This document shows, piece after piece, positions 1 to 10,854 of a stretch of 64,000 bases of DNA. The stretch is taken from contig NC_089312.1 of the NCBI RefSeq assembly GCF_036669915.1, positions 14,237,289 through 14,301,288 on the forward strand, written 5' to 3'. A program made the translations under genes and the position numbers. The DNA comes from Pocillopora verrucosa (taxonomy: Eukaryota > Cnidaria > Anthozoa > Scleractinia > Pocilloporidae). How positions within the stretch are numbered: position 1 is the stretch's first letter; every line of letters begins with the position of its first letter. A model generated the notes under the pieces. The model had not been told where the DNA came from. It saw nothing but the letters and a program-made list of their open reading frames with translations, and did not search any database.

Positions 1-1912
1 TGCATTCACATTTCTCACTGAAAGCAAGATCAAGCGCCCTCAGAGAAGGCAATAACATAGAACTACTTGCGCAGTTCTGAAATTTCATTTTTGAACCGAC
101 CGTTTTCTCAGATTTTACCATCGTGATATCTCATGAGGACCTTTAGCATTCACTACGATGTCGCCAAAGAAACTGTCGACCGAAAATGAACCAATGTTTT
201 TCTAAGAAAATTTGCGAAGTGTTCCCATACGTTAACCCTTTGAAGGCGGCTGACTTTTAAAGTATATTATATAAACGCAACATTGTGTTTCAACGCGATT
301 AATTCGCTGTTAAAGTGCATGTCTTCATACTATGAGAAATGTGGTGATTTCACGTAATGTTGTTGTTTTACAGAACGACTGGGAATTAAAGTTTTAAACA
401 CACGTGCAGAGCTGTTTACTCCTCATGAAACCTTTTGTTTATTAACGTTCAATTTGGTTTCGACATCCAGTCGCGATTTTATTTTCTTCAACTCACAATT
501 GATGGCATATTGAGTTCTGATTAAGGATTTGAAAAAGAAAAAATACCCTTCAGATAATTAGAATTAGCCGGCATACATATGGCCCGCACGGAACTATCGT
601 AATAACTGAATAATTTTTATGTAGCTGAGGAAGAGCAATTGACTGTAATCTGGAGAGGAAGCGCTATATAATAGTAAACAAAATTTTTATTGGTTCGTCT
701 TGACACACCTCAAGGTCACCAAAATGTATTTTTATGTCAATAACATGAAAAAACGTTTATCCCCCAGACAGCCAGAAAGAAAAACACTTACAGTTAATTG
801 AAGTGGGGAAAATTTCGAGCGTGCTTTTACAAAATTTCAGATGGGAAATGTTTTAAGAAAACAGAAATGATGCCCTCAACGCGAACTTTGTATAAAATAG
901 AGTAGTAAGTAGTCAGCTTTTTATGAACACTGTTATTTTTTGCTAACTGTTTCTTTATTGTACCTAATTTCCTTTGAAAAACAGTTTAGGATTGTTATTT
1001 GTGATCCGTTTTGTTTACTATGTTGTTCAAATCTCGAAACAATTCTTTATCGACATACGAAGAGTTTACATCAAATTAATCTTAGGCACTTAAATAAATG
1101 GTAGAATTTACGGGACAAATGCAAAAATAGAAAGAATTTTCGCATCTGGGGAGGAAAACTTGAAGTTATTTTCAATGCAAATTTGGTTATCAGATTTCAT
1201 CTCAAAATACGTTAAAGAAGAGGAACTGGTAAATAAGTTTTCAGTTAAAGAAGAAACCAGTAAACATCCAAATGAGGAGTAGGAGTAGAGGAATCGCCCA
1301 AAAACTTTAAAACAGGTAACCTTTTGAAGTGTTTTCCGCTGTTGGAATTGCGTAATTTTCCTGGACGTTGTTAATCTGACTGTCAAAATTAACAGTCACG
1401 TCGAGCAGTTATGCATTAAAGGACAGCTATTGTGAAATTTTGCCTATTATGGATCATGATAGACTGCAGGAATACAAGTAGTTTGGCGTGGATAACGTTT
1501 CTGAACAGCAATAGTCTCTCCATTGGCTTTTGGAATCTCTGTTCGCAAAAAAAATTCTTAGGAATAATTTTCCACTACAACACAGTTACGAGTTCTAATA
1601 ACCAGCTATTCTAATGATCAACCCTCGGTCGCAAAACTAGTAAAAATCAAACTTTGGTTTTGGAAGACGCTGCAGTGATGGTCCAGTTCTAAAATGACGC
1701 ACTTACCTCAAATTCGCTTTGAAGACGCACCAATCATTCTTAAGCAAACATCATAGAAACAACTGTCCCAGAATGCATGTCCCTCACAGCAAACCGATCC
1801 ATGGCAAATACTTCTCCTGCTGAATATCAGAAAGTAGAGAGAAATATCTCTATTTATTGCATAGTCTTACTGTCACAAAGAAAGAACTGTACATGCATTG
1901 CTTCTGCCATAA

Positions 1913-2065
1913 AAACAAGTGTTTAAATTGGAAGAGCCAGACTCTATTTTCCACACCTTCCTTGAAGATCACTTCACTCAAGAACTTTACAGAGAAGTTT
2001 TTGATAGGTTTAATGTAAAAAATTGGATGCATTCTCTCTTCATCCCTCGACGGAAAATTACTTGA
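1913..2065 (+). pseudogene. Orphan coding-like segment, possible terminal exon or gene remnant
   Basis: Between an in-frame TAA at 1910 and a TGA at 2063 lies a 50-codon open stretch whose composition looks like a globular protein end. It has an acidic/aromatic run (EEPDSIFHTFLEDHF), then QELYREVFDRFNVKNW, and ends with a basic tail (PRRKIT). There is no start codon at its head. A weak splice acceptor (ACAAG at about 1915-1919) could begin an exon. The reverse strand is also open here, so the signal is ambiguous. I do not recognise the family. It could be a last exon, a decayed gene or chance. Confidence 0.2.
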
Positions 2066-2740
2066 AACGTATTCAAACATCTCTAGCAATAACGAGAGCG
2101 TATAAAATTACTGTTTTTATCAGAAAAATAACATCTGAACCATCAAAATATGTTTTCCAAAGCATGTGATACTGACGAATGAACTTAGGTCAAACATGGA
2201 GAATCTTCTTAATAAAAATGCACTGACATAAGGTGAGAAGCAACTTACCCTACAAATGATTAGTTCAACAACGGATTTATATTCTATACTAAATGTTTTT
2301 TTGCTTTACCATACCGACGTATTAAACTTAACCTCACCCACATTTTTATCGTAGTTTAGGTATAGTTAATTGCTTTATTTCTGATGTATTTCAACCATTA
2401 TTACTTTTGTAAGTTAAATGATACTGTAAATGTTTTGTTCGATGGAATAAATAAATCATTTCCAAAAAATATAACTATATAATATAACTTGTGCAGAATT
2501 TCCAGACTCGAAATGAAATATATGGTGTACCTTTGCACTGAAATATTGAGTTGCATTATGTTGGATGGGGCCATTTAACAAAAATAAAATGAGCACCACT
2601 TTAGTAGACAACGTAATGTTGATTCCGCGTTACGCTCTTTGATTGCACAACCTTTCAGTAGCGAGTCCCGGGGACTCTAAAATGGTTGCAAATTTTCACC
2701 CTATGATTAAATTCCTTTTCTTCTTTTGGCTTTTTTTTTC

Positions 2741-2756
2741 TTTTTGGAATTTTCAG
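2741..2756 (+). promoter_or_regulatory. Splice acceptor just upstream of the bHLH start codon
   Basis: A T-rich tract ending in TTTTCAG lies two bases before the ATG. It implies that the bHLH coding exon is preceded by a spliced 5' UTR exon. Confidence 0.6.
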
Positions 2757-2758
2757 TC

Positions 2759-3331
2759 ATGGAAGGTATCGTAGACGACGGAACAAAGAAAACCCGAAAG
2801 AGACAAATGTCAAGAGCCAAGAGAGTCCTAGCAAACCGACGTGAAAGAGAACGTGTGCGAAAAATGAATGACGCCTTTGAAGAACTTCGATGCGTTATTC
2901 CAAATTACGAGGAGACCAGGGTGAAAACTAAGATAGAACTTCTGCGGATTGCCACAAGCTACATCCAAAGCTTGAAAGATTACATTCAGAATTCTGTTCA
3001 CGGGCAGGAAGGCCATAACCTTGCGGCCAATTCCCACATGTTTCCGCCGGAGTTCGAAATGGAGAGCAGCACGGTTAAGTCAGGGCCACGTTTCTCTGAT
3101 CATCCATATCCACCACAGTTCTCAGTTCCCCAGCCACCGCCTTGCACCGATTTACCAAATCAGTTCCAGTTCCCACAGCCGCATATGGGCCAGTTCCCCT
3201 CATCATTGTCGAACTTCGGCATCCCTGAAAGCTCCCACCAGGAATTTTGCAACCTTTTGGCAACGAGCCTTGCTGATTCACATTCGGGGGAAAGTTTGCT
3301 GTTGAATCTGCAGGTGAAAAAGAAAAAGTAA
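2759..3331 (+). CDS. Class A basic helix-loop-helix transcription factor
   Basis: A 190-residue protein. Residues 22-76 form a complete bHLH domain. The basic region is ANRRERERVRKMNDAFEELR (25-44), with the E-R spacing that contacts E-box DNA; the loop contains IPNYEE and the second helix is KTKIELLRIATSYIQSL (56-72). Such factors bind CANNTG as dimers, usually with an E-protein, and control cell fate. The short basic N-terminus and the Pro/Gln/Phe-rich tail (about 100-170) are unlike textbook family members. The basic region fits group A (the neurogenin, Twist, Hand and MyoD assembly) but matches none of them closely enough for a name. I chose the ATG at 2759 because it directly follows a polypyrimidine-AG acceptor (AG at 2755-2756). 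The open frame extends upstream only through that tract. The coding part is a single exon. Confidence 0.88.
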   Translation: MEGIVDDGTKKTRKRQMSRAKRVLANRRERERVRKMNDAFEELRCVIPNYEETRVKTKIELLRIATSYIQSLKDYIQNSVHGQEGHNLAANSHMFPPEFEMESSTVKSGPRFSDHPYPPQFSVPQPPPCTDLPNQFQFPQPHMGQFPSSLSNFGIPESSHQEFCNLLATSLADSHSGESLLLNLQVKKKK

Positions 3332-3608
3332 AACAAGGGACCGGTCTGATTATTTATCCCTTGAGGGGAGGGGGAGGAGGGTTTTGGTTGTGTCACCATA
3401 AAATTTACCCTATTTCTCCATACGTCATGTAATATATATGTGATCCCCCCTCATTGGCAATTAATTGGCTGTCAGTTTTCTTTACCCCCCCCCCCCCCTG
3501 TGCAACGGCCGATTCCCCCTCCGTTCCCACTTTCCTGTTGAGCTTCTTCTAACAGTTTTTAAAAGCACACTATCTAAAGCCACCATCGAGGGGAGTGGTG
3601 GGGATAAA

Positions 3609-3614
3609 AATAAA
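3609..3614 (+). terminator. Candidate poly(A) signal of the bHLH gene
   Basis: AATAAA about 280 bases after the stop codon. Another copy is at 3740. The 3' UTR also holds a run of about 14 C (3486-3499). Confidence 0.45.
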
Positions 3615-5742
3615 TGACGGGGAGATTTGTTAGAATCTGTTTTTGAGTTTAAGCTATAAGATTTATGGCTTTTGAAATGGAGGATTTTTTCTTGCGTGCC
3701 TATGCCGGGGTGGTACTAAAAAAACAGACTACTTCAAGTAATAAACTTGATTGGAGAATTGTAGAGATGTAACGCAATTTGGATCTCTTTGGAAGGGTAA
3801 TGGCAAACAAGTTCGATTTTGCCTTTCATCTGCATCTCCCTGTCACTTTAAATTTGGATCAAGCTTTCCCCCATCTCCCCTAGTCCCCACAAGAGGAATT
3901 ACTGATCTCATTATTACCAGTTCTGACCAGTATACATTGCGCGCGGCGTTGGCCATCGGCGGCTATTAACTCGATATAGATTATTCCACAAGCTTTGAGA
4001 AAACAATAAAAGCCTCGCTCTCGTTAACAGAGGAGCGCAATCAATAATGGCCAATACTAGGTCTTTAAAGTGTTTTTTTGGCTAGATTAGAGGTCAAATT
4101 GTATTTCTCCGGTTATTACTTACTACGTACTTCGGTTTTAGGAAGTACTCTTTTCCAACAGGGGTATTGTTATAAATCATCAGGCTATTTAAAACGCTAG
4201 ATTTGTGCACTGCGTAAATTGGCGGAACGAATTCAGAATTCAGCTGTACGTTTTTTTTATCTGTCTATGCGTCTGTCCACCATTAGATCATAGGTAGGAA
4301 CTAATAAAACTGTGTGCAGAATTTAGCTTATTATATTAAGTATTGTTGACACTTGTTTGGCTAAAGATTCTTCTTCTTAATTTCTTAGAATGCAGCTTCT
4401 ACTTTGTGTGGTGAAGGCCATTGAAGGTGTAAAAAAGGCGAAGATTATAGGAAATCCGTAACGAAGAGATTATAATTTCAAACCACTGTTAACACCGTCA
4501 AGATCTGTTGATAATAGAAAAAGTTTTCAACAGCATGTTGTTATGATCCCATGGTTTCGGTTTATTTTGAAACTAAGCAAGACTTCATTCGTTTTAAGAC
4601 CCCTTGTAAGGACTTTATTATCATTTATTGTTGTACTGAATAGATCAGTTTCAATTGCCTGCCGAAAGAGGTGCTTTTATGCCGAATGATTGGTTTAGAA
4701 AACACGCGTTAGAACAGCTTTCCACCGAGTGTTCAAAATGAAAAACCAAACTAATCACAAATACCAATCAGAACAAAGGTTAAGATCATGAGTGGTCGTT
4801 GTAATCAAACTGGTTTTAGTTTTATGACATTCAGAAAAAGAAATGCATTTCATCATCCCTTTGCGCGTCGCATTTAACAATTTGAATTTTCTCTTTCACT
4901 ATTTTCTTTCCTTTTACATATTTCTTTGTCCTTTCCAATCTTTTCGCATGTTTTGCGTGATAACGTTTGTTTTATATCTTTTTCTTTAAAATTGTACGCG
5001 GAAAATATTAGGGGCAGTGTGGTCGGCTGAAATTAATTCACCTGCGCATACCCGACGTTTCTATCAAGATTATCCATATGATATCATAAAAATATGACTT
5101 AATCATGTTAACCGACTAAATAAAATTTAGATGCAGATGTACTGATACTGTCGATTCCTTTTGGTCACTCCTGGGAGTGGAAGGCTAAAACAGAGTTCTT
5201 AATTACATGATCGAAGAAATTTTGTTGGTCTGAGCGGAAAAATTCCCGGTAACTTTTAAGTTAAAAGACGCCCGAAGCCATATTATAAAAAATCATTATT
5301 TAAATTATAGACAAGCAGGTTCTGGCACTGACCTTAACCAGGCAGCCCTCTGTGTTTCTTTAGCTGATAGATTTATTATCAAATTTCGAAACTTTTAAAA
5401 CCTCCATCTTGAATGAAAACAGAACAGTTTTATGGGCCCTTTTGGTTTCGGGTTCTGCGAGTGAAAAGGCCTCCCTGCGGCCATAAAATAAAAGCTGACA
5501 ATTGTCAGTCACACATGATGCTAGAGTGAAAAAAAAATTTGTTAATGTATGACAACTTCTCGGCATATTCAACTGTTATAAGTTGTTTTGTTATTGAGAG
5601 CTTTTAAGTTAAAATTGAACTTTTCTGTCCTGTCTTAAATTGAATTAGACGCACCAAACGTAAGGTAACATTAGTAGACTGAGAACCAGCTCTGAAACGT
5701 CCTCAAACGTCCTTGATCTGCACCAGACGCGAATATGAGAAT

Positions 5743-5955
5743 TTTAACCCTTTACCCCCTAACATCAGTATCCTTATTCTCTAAACTCTTCTCTTTATAT
5801 TTGCTGTAGTTTTGATAAGGAGAATTTGTCTAACAATCAGAGTTTCTTAGGTTGGCGATCATTTCCTTTGTTCTCATTATCTTGGTGAATGATTTAGCAG
5901 TATTGCTAAAGGGAGAAATTAGATTCTGGTCACTCCTGGGGTTTGAAGAGTTAAT
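5743..5955 (-). repeat. Interspersed element of the CCCTTTAACTCCC family
   Basis: Starts AACCCTTTACCCCCTAACAT and ends GGTCACTCCTGGGGTTTGAAG. The internal landmarks ATTTCCTTTGTTCTCAT and AGGAGAAT (both strands) are shared with the copies at 18790-19060, 19685-19885, 19930-20150 and 25610-25812. The ends are imperfect inverted repeats, as in a short non-autonomous DNA transposon. Confidence 0.6.
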
Positions 5956-6319
5956 TAAGTCCAGGTGAAAACAACTTCCTATGATGCTTGGCAAAATAAC
6001 CAGCATGATCAATAACGTATAACCTACGACCTGGATAGTGTTCGTCTTTTTATCGTTGATCCTGATGGAATCCCTAAAGTAAAATAAAAAGGAAGTTGTC
6101 TGGGTCGATTCCTGCGAAAAATATTACACAAAGAGTTGAGCCTTTTAAGGTGCGTAGCGTAGAACCTAAAAAAACTGTAGTGCGGTGTATGGTGATGCGT
6201 CGGTGATAACGCAAGAGGATTTGGTTTTATCAACCGAAAATTGAAAATGTAAACTAGCCATCGAAAATGTTTTCTGAAGCTAACGTTTGCGAAGGGCTAA
6301 ACAAAACGAAACGATACGT

Positions 6320-6400
6320 CAGCTTTAGAAACTCTTTACCGTGGCCAATTTACAATACCAACTCAGTTGAGAAAGTAAAATTACCTTGTAAAATAATTAT
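6320..6400 (+). repeat. Partial copy of the foldback family
   Basis: Contains GTGGCCAATTTACAATACCA followed by ACTCAGTTGAGAAAGTAAAA, matching the right arm of the full copy at 39900-40100. Confidence 0.55.
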
Positions 6401-8484
6401 TTTGCTTTAGTCGTGTTTTCAAACCATTAGTCACCACAGTAAAGTAAAAATTAATTTGACTTCTTTTCTGCGCGGCATTTTATACCGACGATTTGGAATA
6501 GCATTCTAAAGGTTCTCAATGTTATGGGGTTAACCGCTAGCCGTAAAACGGCCAAAAAAACTTAACCGTTAATCAAACTTTGAAAACATTTTAAACCGTT
6601 TGTCGCAAAGAAAGTTAACCGTATAAAATATTTTTGGTAACAACAATGGAATGATATTAACTGTTAGCTGTATAAAATGACCAATTTCAGATTTTAACCG
6701 TTCGCCGTAAAAGCCATCGTCCCATCGAAACCCTCATTCTAGAACAGGCATTGAGAGAGAGTAAAAAAATACACTTGCATAGACTCACAGAGGTTATGGA
6801 TAGTTTTTCTTTTGATTGAGTAAAATTTATCAGCTTAATTTGTATAATCTTGCTTCATGTTCACGCCGGCGTGAGCGACTTACTGATCGCAAAAACCCTA
6901 AAGCAGTGACCAAACGAATTTCAAATTAAATATCTACGACGTGGAAATGAGTGCTACTCGATGAAACAAGATTGAAAATTTGCATAAGGGTCATCATTTG
7001 TCGAAAATGCCACCCATACTGGCATTTGTGTTGGTGACGCAATTTAATGAACAGTCTGCCATGTCTGAGTAAACATCACTTTAAACCACTTTAAAAAAAG
7101 ATGTCTTCCCAGTACATAGCTTAAAACTTAGACATCATTTTAATGGACAATTTAATTAAACCTGACATTCTTTTTCATGTAACCAAACTAACTAAATTGC
7201 AAAAAAAAATTGAAAGGAGTTTGTCGGTTTGTCGGTTTTTCCATATAGGATCATGAAATACTGAATGGTTGTTACAATCTTCGAACTCACTTTGATATCT
7301 GACTAAAAATAACCCTTACAACGATACCTTCGTAAACAGGAACACAAACCCTATCGTTGAACAATTTGGCATCGTCCTTGTGAAATGGAAGTCACATAAA
7401 ATTACGTGAGCAGATCCAGCATAGTGTTCAAGACATTAGTTTTTTATGTTTCAGTTTTCTTAGTGTTCTTATGTCGTGTCGTGAGCCTGACGCAGCCTTG
7501 TCGCTCGCGCTAAAGTCGTACCATGTAAAGCGGTCCAGTAACAGAATGTAGTTACGAAATTGGAAAAAATCGAAGGAAAAAATTACACTATTGCTGTCTA
7601 TTTTAAAAAAATAGAGGGCATTTTCACGTTTTTATCATCAATTAATTTAGCCCTATGGAAAAGTTAAGATGCTATTTTGGCGCCAATTTGCCGTCTGAAT
7701 CGTTTATAACCTTTTGCAACATTTTAAAAAATGCCGTCAATTTGGGTACATCTTGCTGAGGGGAAGAAGAAATTTTGGGGCTTATAAAATCGAAAATAGA
7801 AGGGAATAACTGATTCGGAGGAAATGTGTTTTCATTATTAGCCAATTGCAAATAGAAAAATAAAATGAGAGTACCATTTTCCGAAAGCCAAGGGGCAAAT
7901 TGCATTGGATTGATTAAAAAAAAAAACCTGTATACAGCTCAGTCTTCAGGGGAAAAAGATCACCTCAATTCAATGATATAAAACATAGAAAAGAAAATTA
8001 GCGATAGATTATGATCACGTATGCTAGCTGAAGTCCATTAAAAATACAACTCGTGTAGAAATATAGGCAGTTTCCGATGTATTCGCTCGGCACTGATAAC
8101 GAGACGTTGCGGCAAAAAGAAGAATATTAAGTGAAATTTATCCGCGGCGTTATTACCTCCCAGAGTAATCAAATAGTATGGGATCAAACCCGATTTACCT
8201 CGAAACGACAAAAACTCTCATTTGTTCAGAGGGAAAATGTTTTGTTTTTTGATTGAATGGGGTTTATTTAAAGTGAAAGAACAAGTTGATTGTTTGTTTG
8301 TTCAGAGCGCGTTAACTACAGACGTATCGTCAAAAACTTGATTGCTTTCATCTTTCTTATTGTACAAGCAAAATAAGTGATCTAATTTCCTGTTACCTAG
8401 GTAGCATTTTTTCCCGTAAAGAAAGGAAGCCATTGGTATTTTAGGCATCTGAAAAAGCAGGGTGATGAAAAAAGGGGGTAAGTT

Positions 8485-8690
8485 TCATAAGGAACTGTGG
8501 TGCTGCGTCGGTGGGAGAGTATATCATGGTAATTTAGCTATATCATCTGAGTTTACAACCTAAATTGGCCACCGTAAAAAGTTTGAAAGCTAACGTTTCG
8601 AGCGTTGGCCCTTTGCCGGAGCGAAACGTTTACGTTACCAATTTAGTTCATAGTTATAATTTGCCCTGTACTGATAAAAAAAAACCGCGG
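8485..8690 (-). repeat. Foldback-family element, near complete
   Basis: Begins with GGAACTGTGGTGCTGCGTCG, the reverse complement of the outer tail of the copies at 40055-40090 and 40910-40945. It continues with GGTAATTTAG, AATTGGCCACCGT, GCTAACGTTTCGAGCGTTGG and a closing arm TTACCAATTTAG. The arms are inverted repeats. Confidence 0.65.
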
Positions 8691-9038
8691 GCCGACACGT
8701 AATTAAAAGATATACAGAATTCTCAAGTTTGACCTCTGGAGGAAGGAAGAGAGCCTATTTTTATCTGTCAAGAAGTGACACAAGTCAGGTTTTTAACGGT
8801 TATATTCAACATTTCAAGCACGTTTAACATTGTTTTCTGGCCTGAGGGAGCTGGAATAGGTCACGTCTTAACAAATCACGTGACCACCTTCCCGGATGTT
8901 AGCTTATTTAATCAGCGAATCAAAGTCTACTTTTTTTCATATCAGAACCTTCTTTTGAAGACAAAGGCTCCTTAAATTGGCCTGGACATTTTATCGTGAA
9001 TTTGATAAAGACAAAGATCTGGTTGTACTCCGTAAGAG

Positions 9039-10073
9039 ATGAACTCCACAAACGCTACAAAAAGTGGGCTGGCAGAAATTATTTCATCATTCTCAAGAGA
9101 GCCAATCTGTGGCTCAAAGCTTACTTTCAGCCTAGAAGTTTGCCTCAGTTCAACTGTGATCATGTCAATGGTTGCCTCCGTGACTGTTGTAGGCAACTTT
9201 CTGCTTCTATTGACTATTTACCTTAATTACGGACATCTGTCTCGCACTCCTTCTACACTTTTGATTGCGAACCTCGGCTTTTCGGATTTGCTTGTTGGGT
9301 TGCTGGTTGGTTTTCCCGTCGCTGTTAGAGATGCATACCGTTATTATGGTACTGGTCAAAAAGAAATCACGGAAATCATAGGAGTGTTTATAGGGCTGAC
9401 GATGTTTGTTAACGGTTCATCTACAATTGCATTGTCGGTGGATCGATACATTGCCGTGTCCGACCCGATGAGATATCGATTGAGAGTGACAAGGAAACGA
9501 ATTAAGATCTCTGTCATACTGGTTTGGATTTCTTCAGCTTTATTGTGTTGTTTAAAATTTACGGGTATTGGCCAAAAAGTTTACGTCAATATTTATCTGC
9601 ACACCCATGCCACAATTCCCATATTTGTGCTGACGGCAGTCTGTATCAAAATGATCCAAGCCCTTAAGCGTCATCGACTAGATATGCAAAATCAAGGAAA
9701 TTCGTCCTTTCAAAAAAGGCGAGAAATGGAACGAGAGCGAAAAATGGCGAAAACAGTTTTCATAATCTTAGCATTATTTTATTTAAATTTACTTCCGGCG
9801 TACATTACATTGCACTTGATGCATTTGTACCGCGGCTCTAATTTTGAACTAAGATCAATATTTCGTCAAGTCGATTTTATAGCCACCAGGTTCTTATTTG
9901 TAAATTCTGCAATCGATCCATTTGTTTACGCTTGGAGAATCCCTAAGTATCGCCAAGGGTTTATGAAGATTATGTCTTTTGTGAAGCATCGAACAAAAAC
10001 TGAAACTATATCTGAGCGGAATGAAGTTGTGGCCACTGATGAAGAACTGGCGGTTCAAGACACTTATTTGTAG
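9039..10073 (+). CDS. Class A (rhodopsin-like) G-protein-coupled receptor, intronless
   Basis: A 344-residue seven-helix receptor. Asn2 and Asn5 are N-glycosylation sequons. TM1 (about 36-62) has GN53; TM2 (72-97) has LGFSDLLVG with the conserved Asp83; TM3 (111-137) ends in DRY (135-137); TM4 spans 157-173; TM5 184-207; TM6 237-258 with Pro253; TM7 277-299 ends NSAIDPFVY, a D variant of the NPxxY switch. The third loop is basic (KRREMERERKMAK) and the tail is short with Thr/Ser sites. The usual TM3-ECL2 disulfide is absent: there is no Cys before TM3, and ECL2 is very short with none. That pattern recalls the melanocortin, adenosine, cannabinoid and lysolipid receptor group, but no ligand can be assigned. 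Single-exon class A receptors expanded strongly in cnidarians. Confidence 0.92.
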   Translation: MNSTNATKSGLAEIISSFSREPICGSKLTFSLEVCLSSTVIMSMVASVTVVGNFLLLLTIYLNYGHLSRTPSTLLIANLGFSDLLVGLLVGFPVAVRDAYRYYGTGQKEITEIIGVFIGLTMFVNGSSTIALSVDRYIAVSDPMRYRLRVTRKRIKISVILVWISSALLCCLKFTGIGQKVYVNIYLHTHATIPIFVLTAVCIKMIQALKRHRLDMQNQGNSSFQKRREMERERKMAKTVFIILALFYLNLLPAYITLHLMHLYRGSNFELRSIFRQVDFIATRFLFVNSAIDPFVYAWRIPKYRQGFMKIMSFVKHRTKTETISERNEVVATDEELAVQDTYL

Positions 10074-10179
10074 AGCGACTTACTTTTGAACTTAACAATA
10101 ATATTAATACTAGTAATAATTAAAATGATGATAATGATAAAAGTTTCTGGAACTTTTCAGTTTGAGGATTATCTTTGTT

Positions 10180-10290
10180 CCTAGTGAATTGCAACTGCTA
10201 CGGCCTTGGTCATTTTCTTTGCTGACCGCATTCGGAATCATGCTTTTGTCTCTGGAACAAAAAGTCTTCCCTGTTTTCCTTGTTCCTGTT
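10180..10290 (-). pseudogene. Mirror-image copy of part of SLF2 exon 2
   Basis: On the minus strand this reads the same protein segment as SLF2 exon 2 at about 12494-12581. The copy has (C)SRDKSMIPNAVSKENDQG-R-SSCNSL where SLF2 has (G)SKDKSMIPNADSKENDKG-SSCNSL. The distal 20 bases (10181-10200) are identical to the reverse complement of SLF2. In the aligned codons I count six third-position synonymous changes, two amino-acid changes (D to V, K to Q) and one in-frame codon insertion. Outside this block the similarity is lost. It lies in the 3' flank, perhaps the 3' UTR, of the GPCR gene. It could be a remnant of an inverted partial duplication of SLF2 or a coding exon of an unseen minus-strand gene. 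Confidence 0.7.
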
Positions 10291-10508
10291 TTTTCACAGA
10301 GGCATTATTCCTCAAAATACATCCTTCATCAGTTGTTTGTGGCTAAATAAGGTGAAGGATGCAAAAAAAAAAAAAAAAGAAAAAAAAAGGTTAAAGGGTC
10401 ATAATTAGTGTCCTGATCAGAGATGCACACGAATTTGATTTGTTGACGCACCTCAACACGGAATTTTTTTTTACCAAAAGTGGTCACACGGATGTTAAAT
10501 TCATAAAA

Positions 10509-10514
10509 AATAAA
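10509..10514 (+). terminator. Candidate poly(A) signal of the GPCR gene
   Basis: AATAAA 436 bases after the GPCR stop codon, the first clear match on this strand. If used, the transcript would contain the SLF2-antisense block at 10180-10290. Confidence 0.35.
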
Positions 10515-10739
10515 TCAATGATCAAAGCTTGTAAATTTTTTTAATCAAAATTATAACCTTATCCTCAATTTAAATTTTAGCCTTCGCGCAGAGGCCGGGC
10601 CTCCTGTTTCCCCTAAGTAAACAAAATGATGCAGAAATACTATGTACGCCGATGCGTACCTATTTTTTCTGTAGCGCCACCATACACCATTGTCAGCGTT
10701 GTCGTTAGAATACACAGGCGCTGCGCATATGAAATTTGG

Positions 10740-10816
10740 CGCGTCGATCATCAAGATGGCGCCGACATGTGAACGATGAGACAACTTTCCTCTCATTTAC
10801 TGGACCGTTGTGAAAA
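10740..10816 (+). promoter_or_regulatory. Probable SLF2 promoter with YY1-like element and uORF
   Basis: CAAGATGGCGCCGAC (10752-10766) matches the YY1-type element AANATGGCGNC found at housekeeping promoters. The surrounding 200 bases are unusually CpG-rich for the window. The ATG inside the motif (10756) opens a seven-codon reading frame (MAPTCER) that ends at 10779, upstream of the candidate first coding exon at 10817. Confidence 0.45.
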
Positions 10817-10854
10817 ATGAAAAGAAAGCTGCCGTCTTCGGCAAAAGGAAAGGG
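10817..10854 (+). CDS. SLF2: Candidate first coding exon of SLF2
   Basis: ATG followed by a basic stretch (MKRKLPSSAKGKG) and a strong donor, GTAAGA, at 10855. A short basic N-terminus is plausible for this nuclear protein. The exon is 38 nt, so it leaves two bases of a codon. The strong acceptor at 12400 expects one. The phases agree only if the AG at 12406-12407 is used or a further small exon lies between. Otherwise translation would start at the ATG at 12424. Confidence 0.35.

Larger units (their letters stand above)
1..2758. other. Gene-poor left flank of the bHLH gene
   Basis: AT-rich sequence with no convincing multi-exon gene. The only coding-like stretch is at 1913-2065 and is listed separately. 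The last bases (2740-2756) are a polypyrimidine tract ending in TTTTCAG just before the bHLH start codon, so at least one 5' non-coding exon of that gene probably lies somewhere in this stretch. I cannot place it. Confidence 0.6.
3615..9038. other. Intergenic region with interspersed repeats
   Basis: No gene recognised over 5.4 kb. It holds a copy of the CCCTTTAACTCCC repeat (5743-5955), two copies of the foldback family (6320-6400 and 8485-8690), and a short remnant of the GTCTGT...AGATCAT family at 4250-4335. A 77-codon open frame on the minus strand (7672-7905) has no recognisable domain and is not called. TATA-like and CCAAT-like motifs occur throughout but none can be tied to a gene. Confidence 0.6.

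Noticed and set aside
7672..7905. 77-codon minus-strand frame
   Set aside because: No recognisable motif or promoter; insufficient support.
10162..10350. Plus-strand frame after the GPCR
   Set aside because: Its protein-like look comes from being the reverse strand of the SLF2-like fragment; it has no domain of its own.
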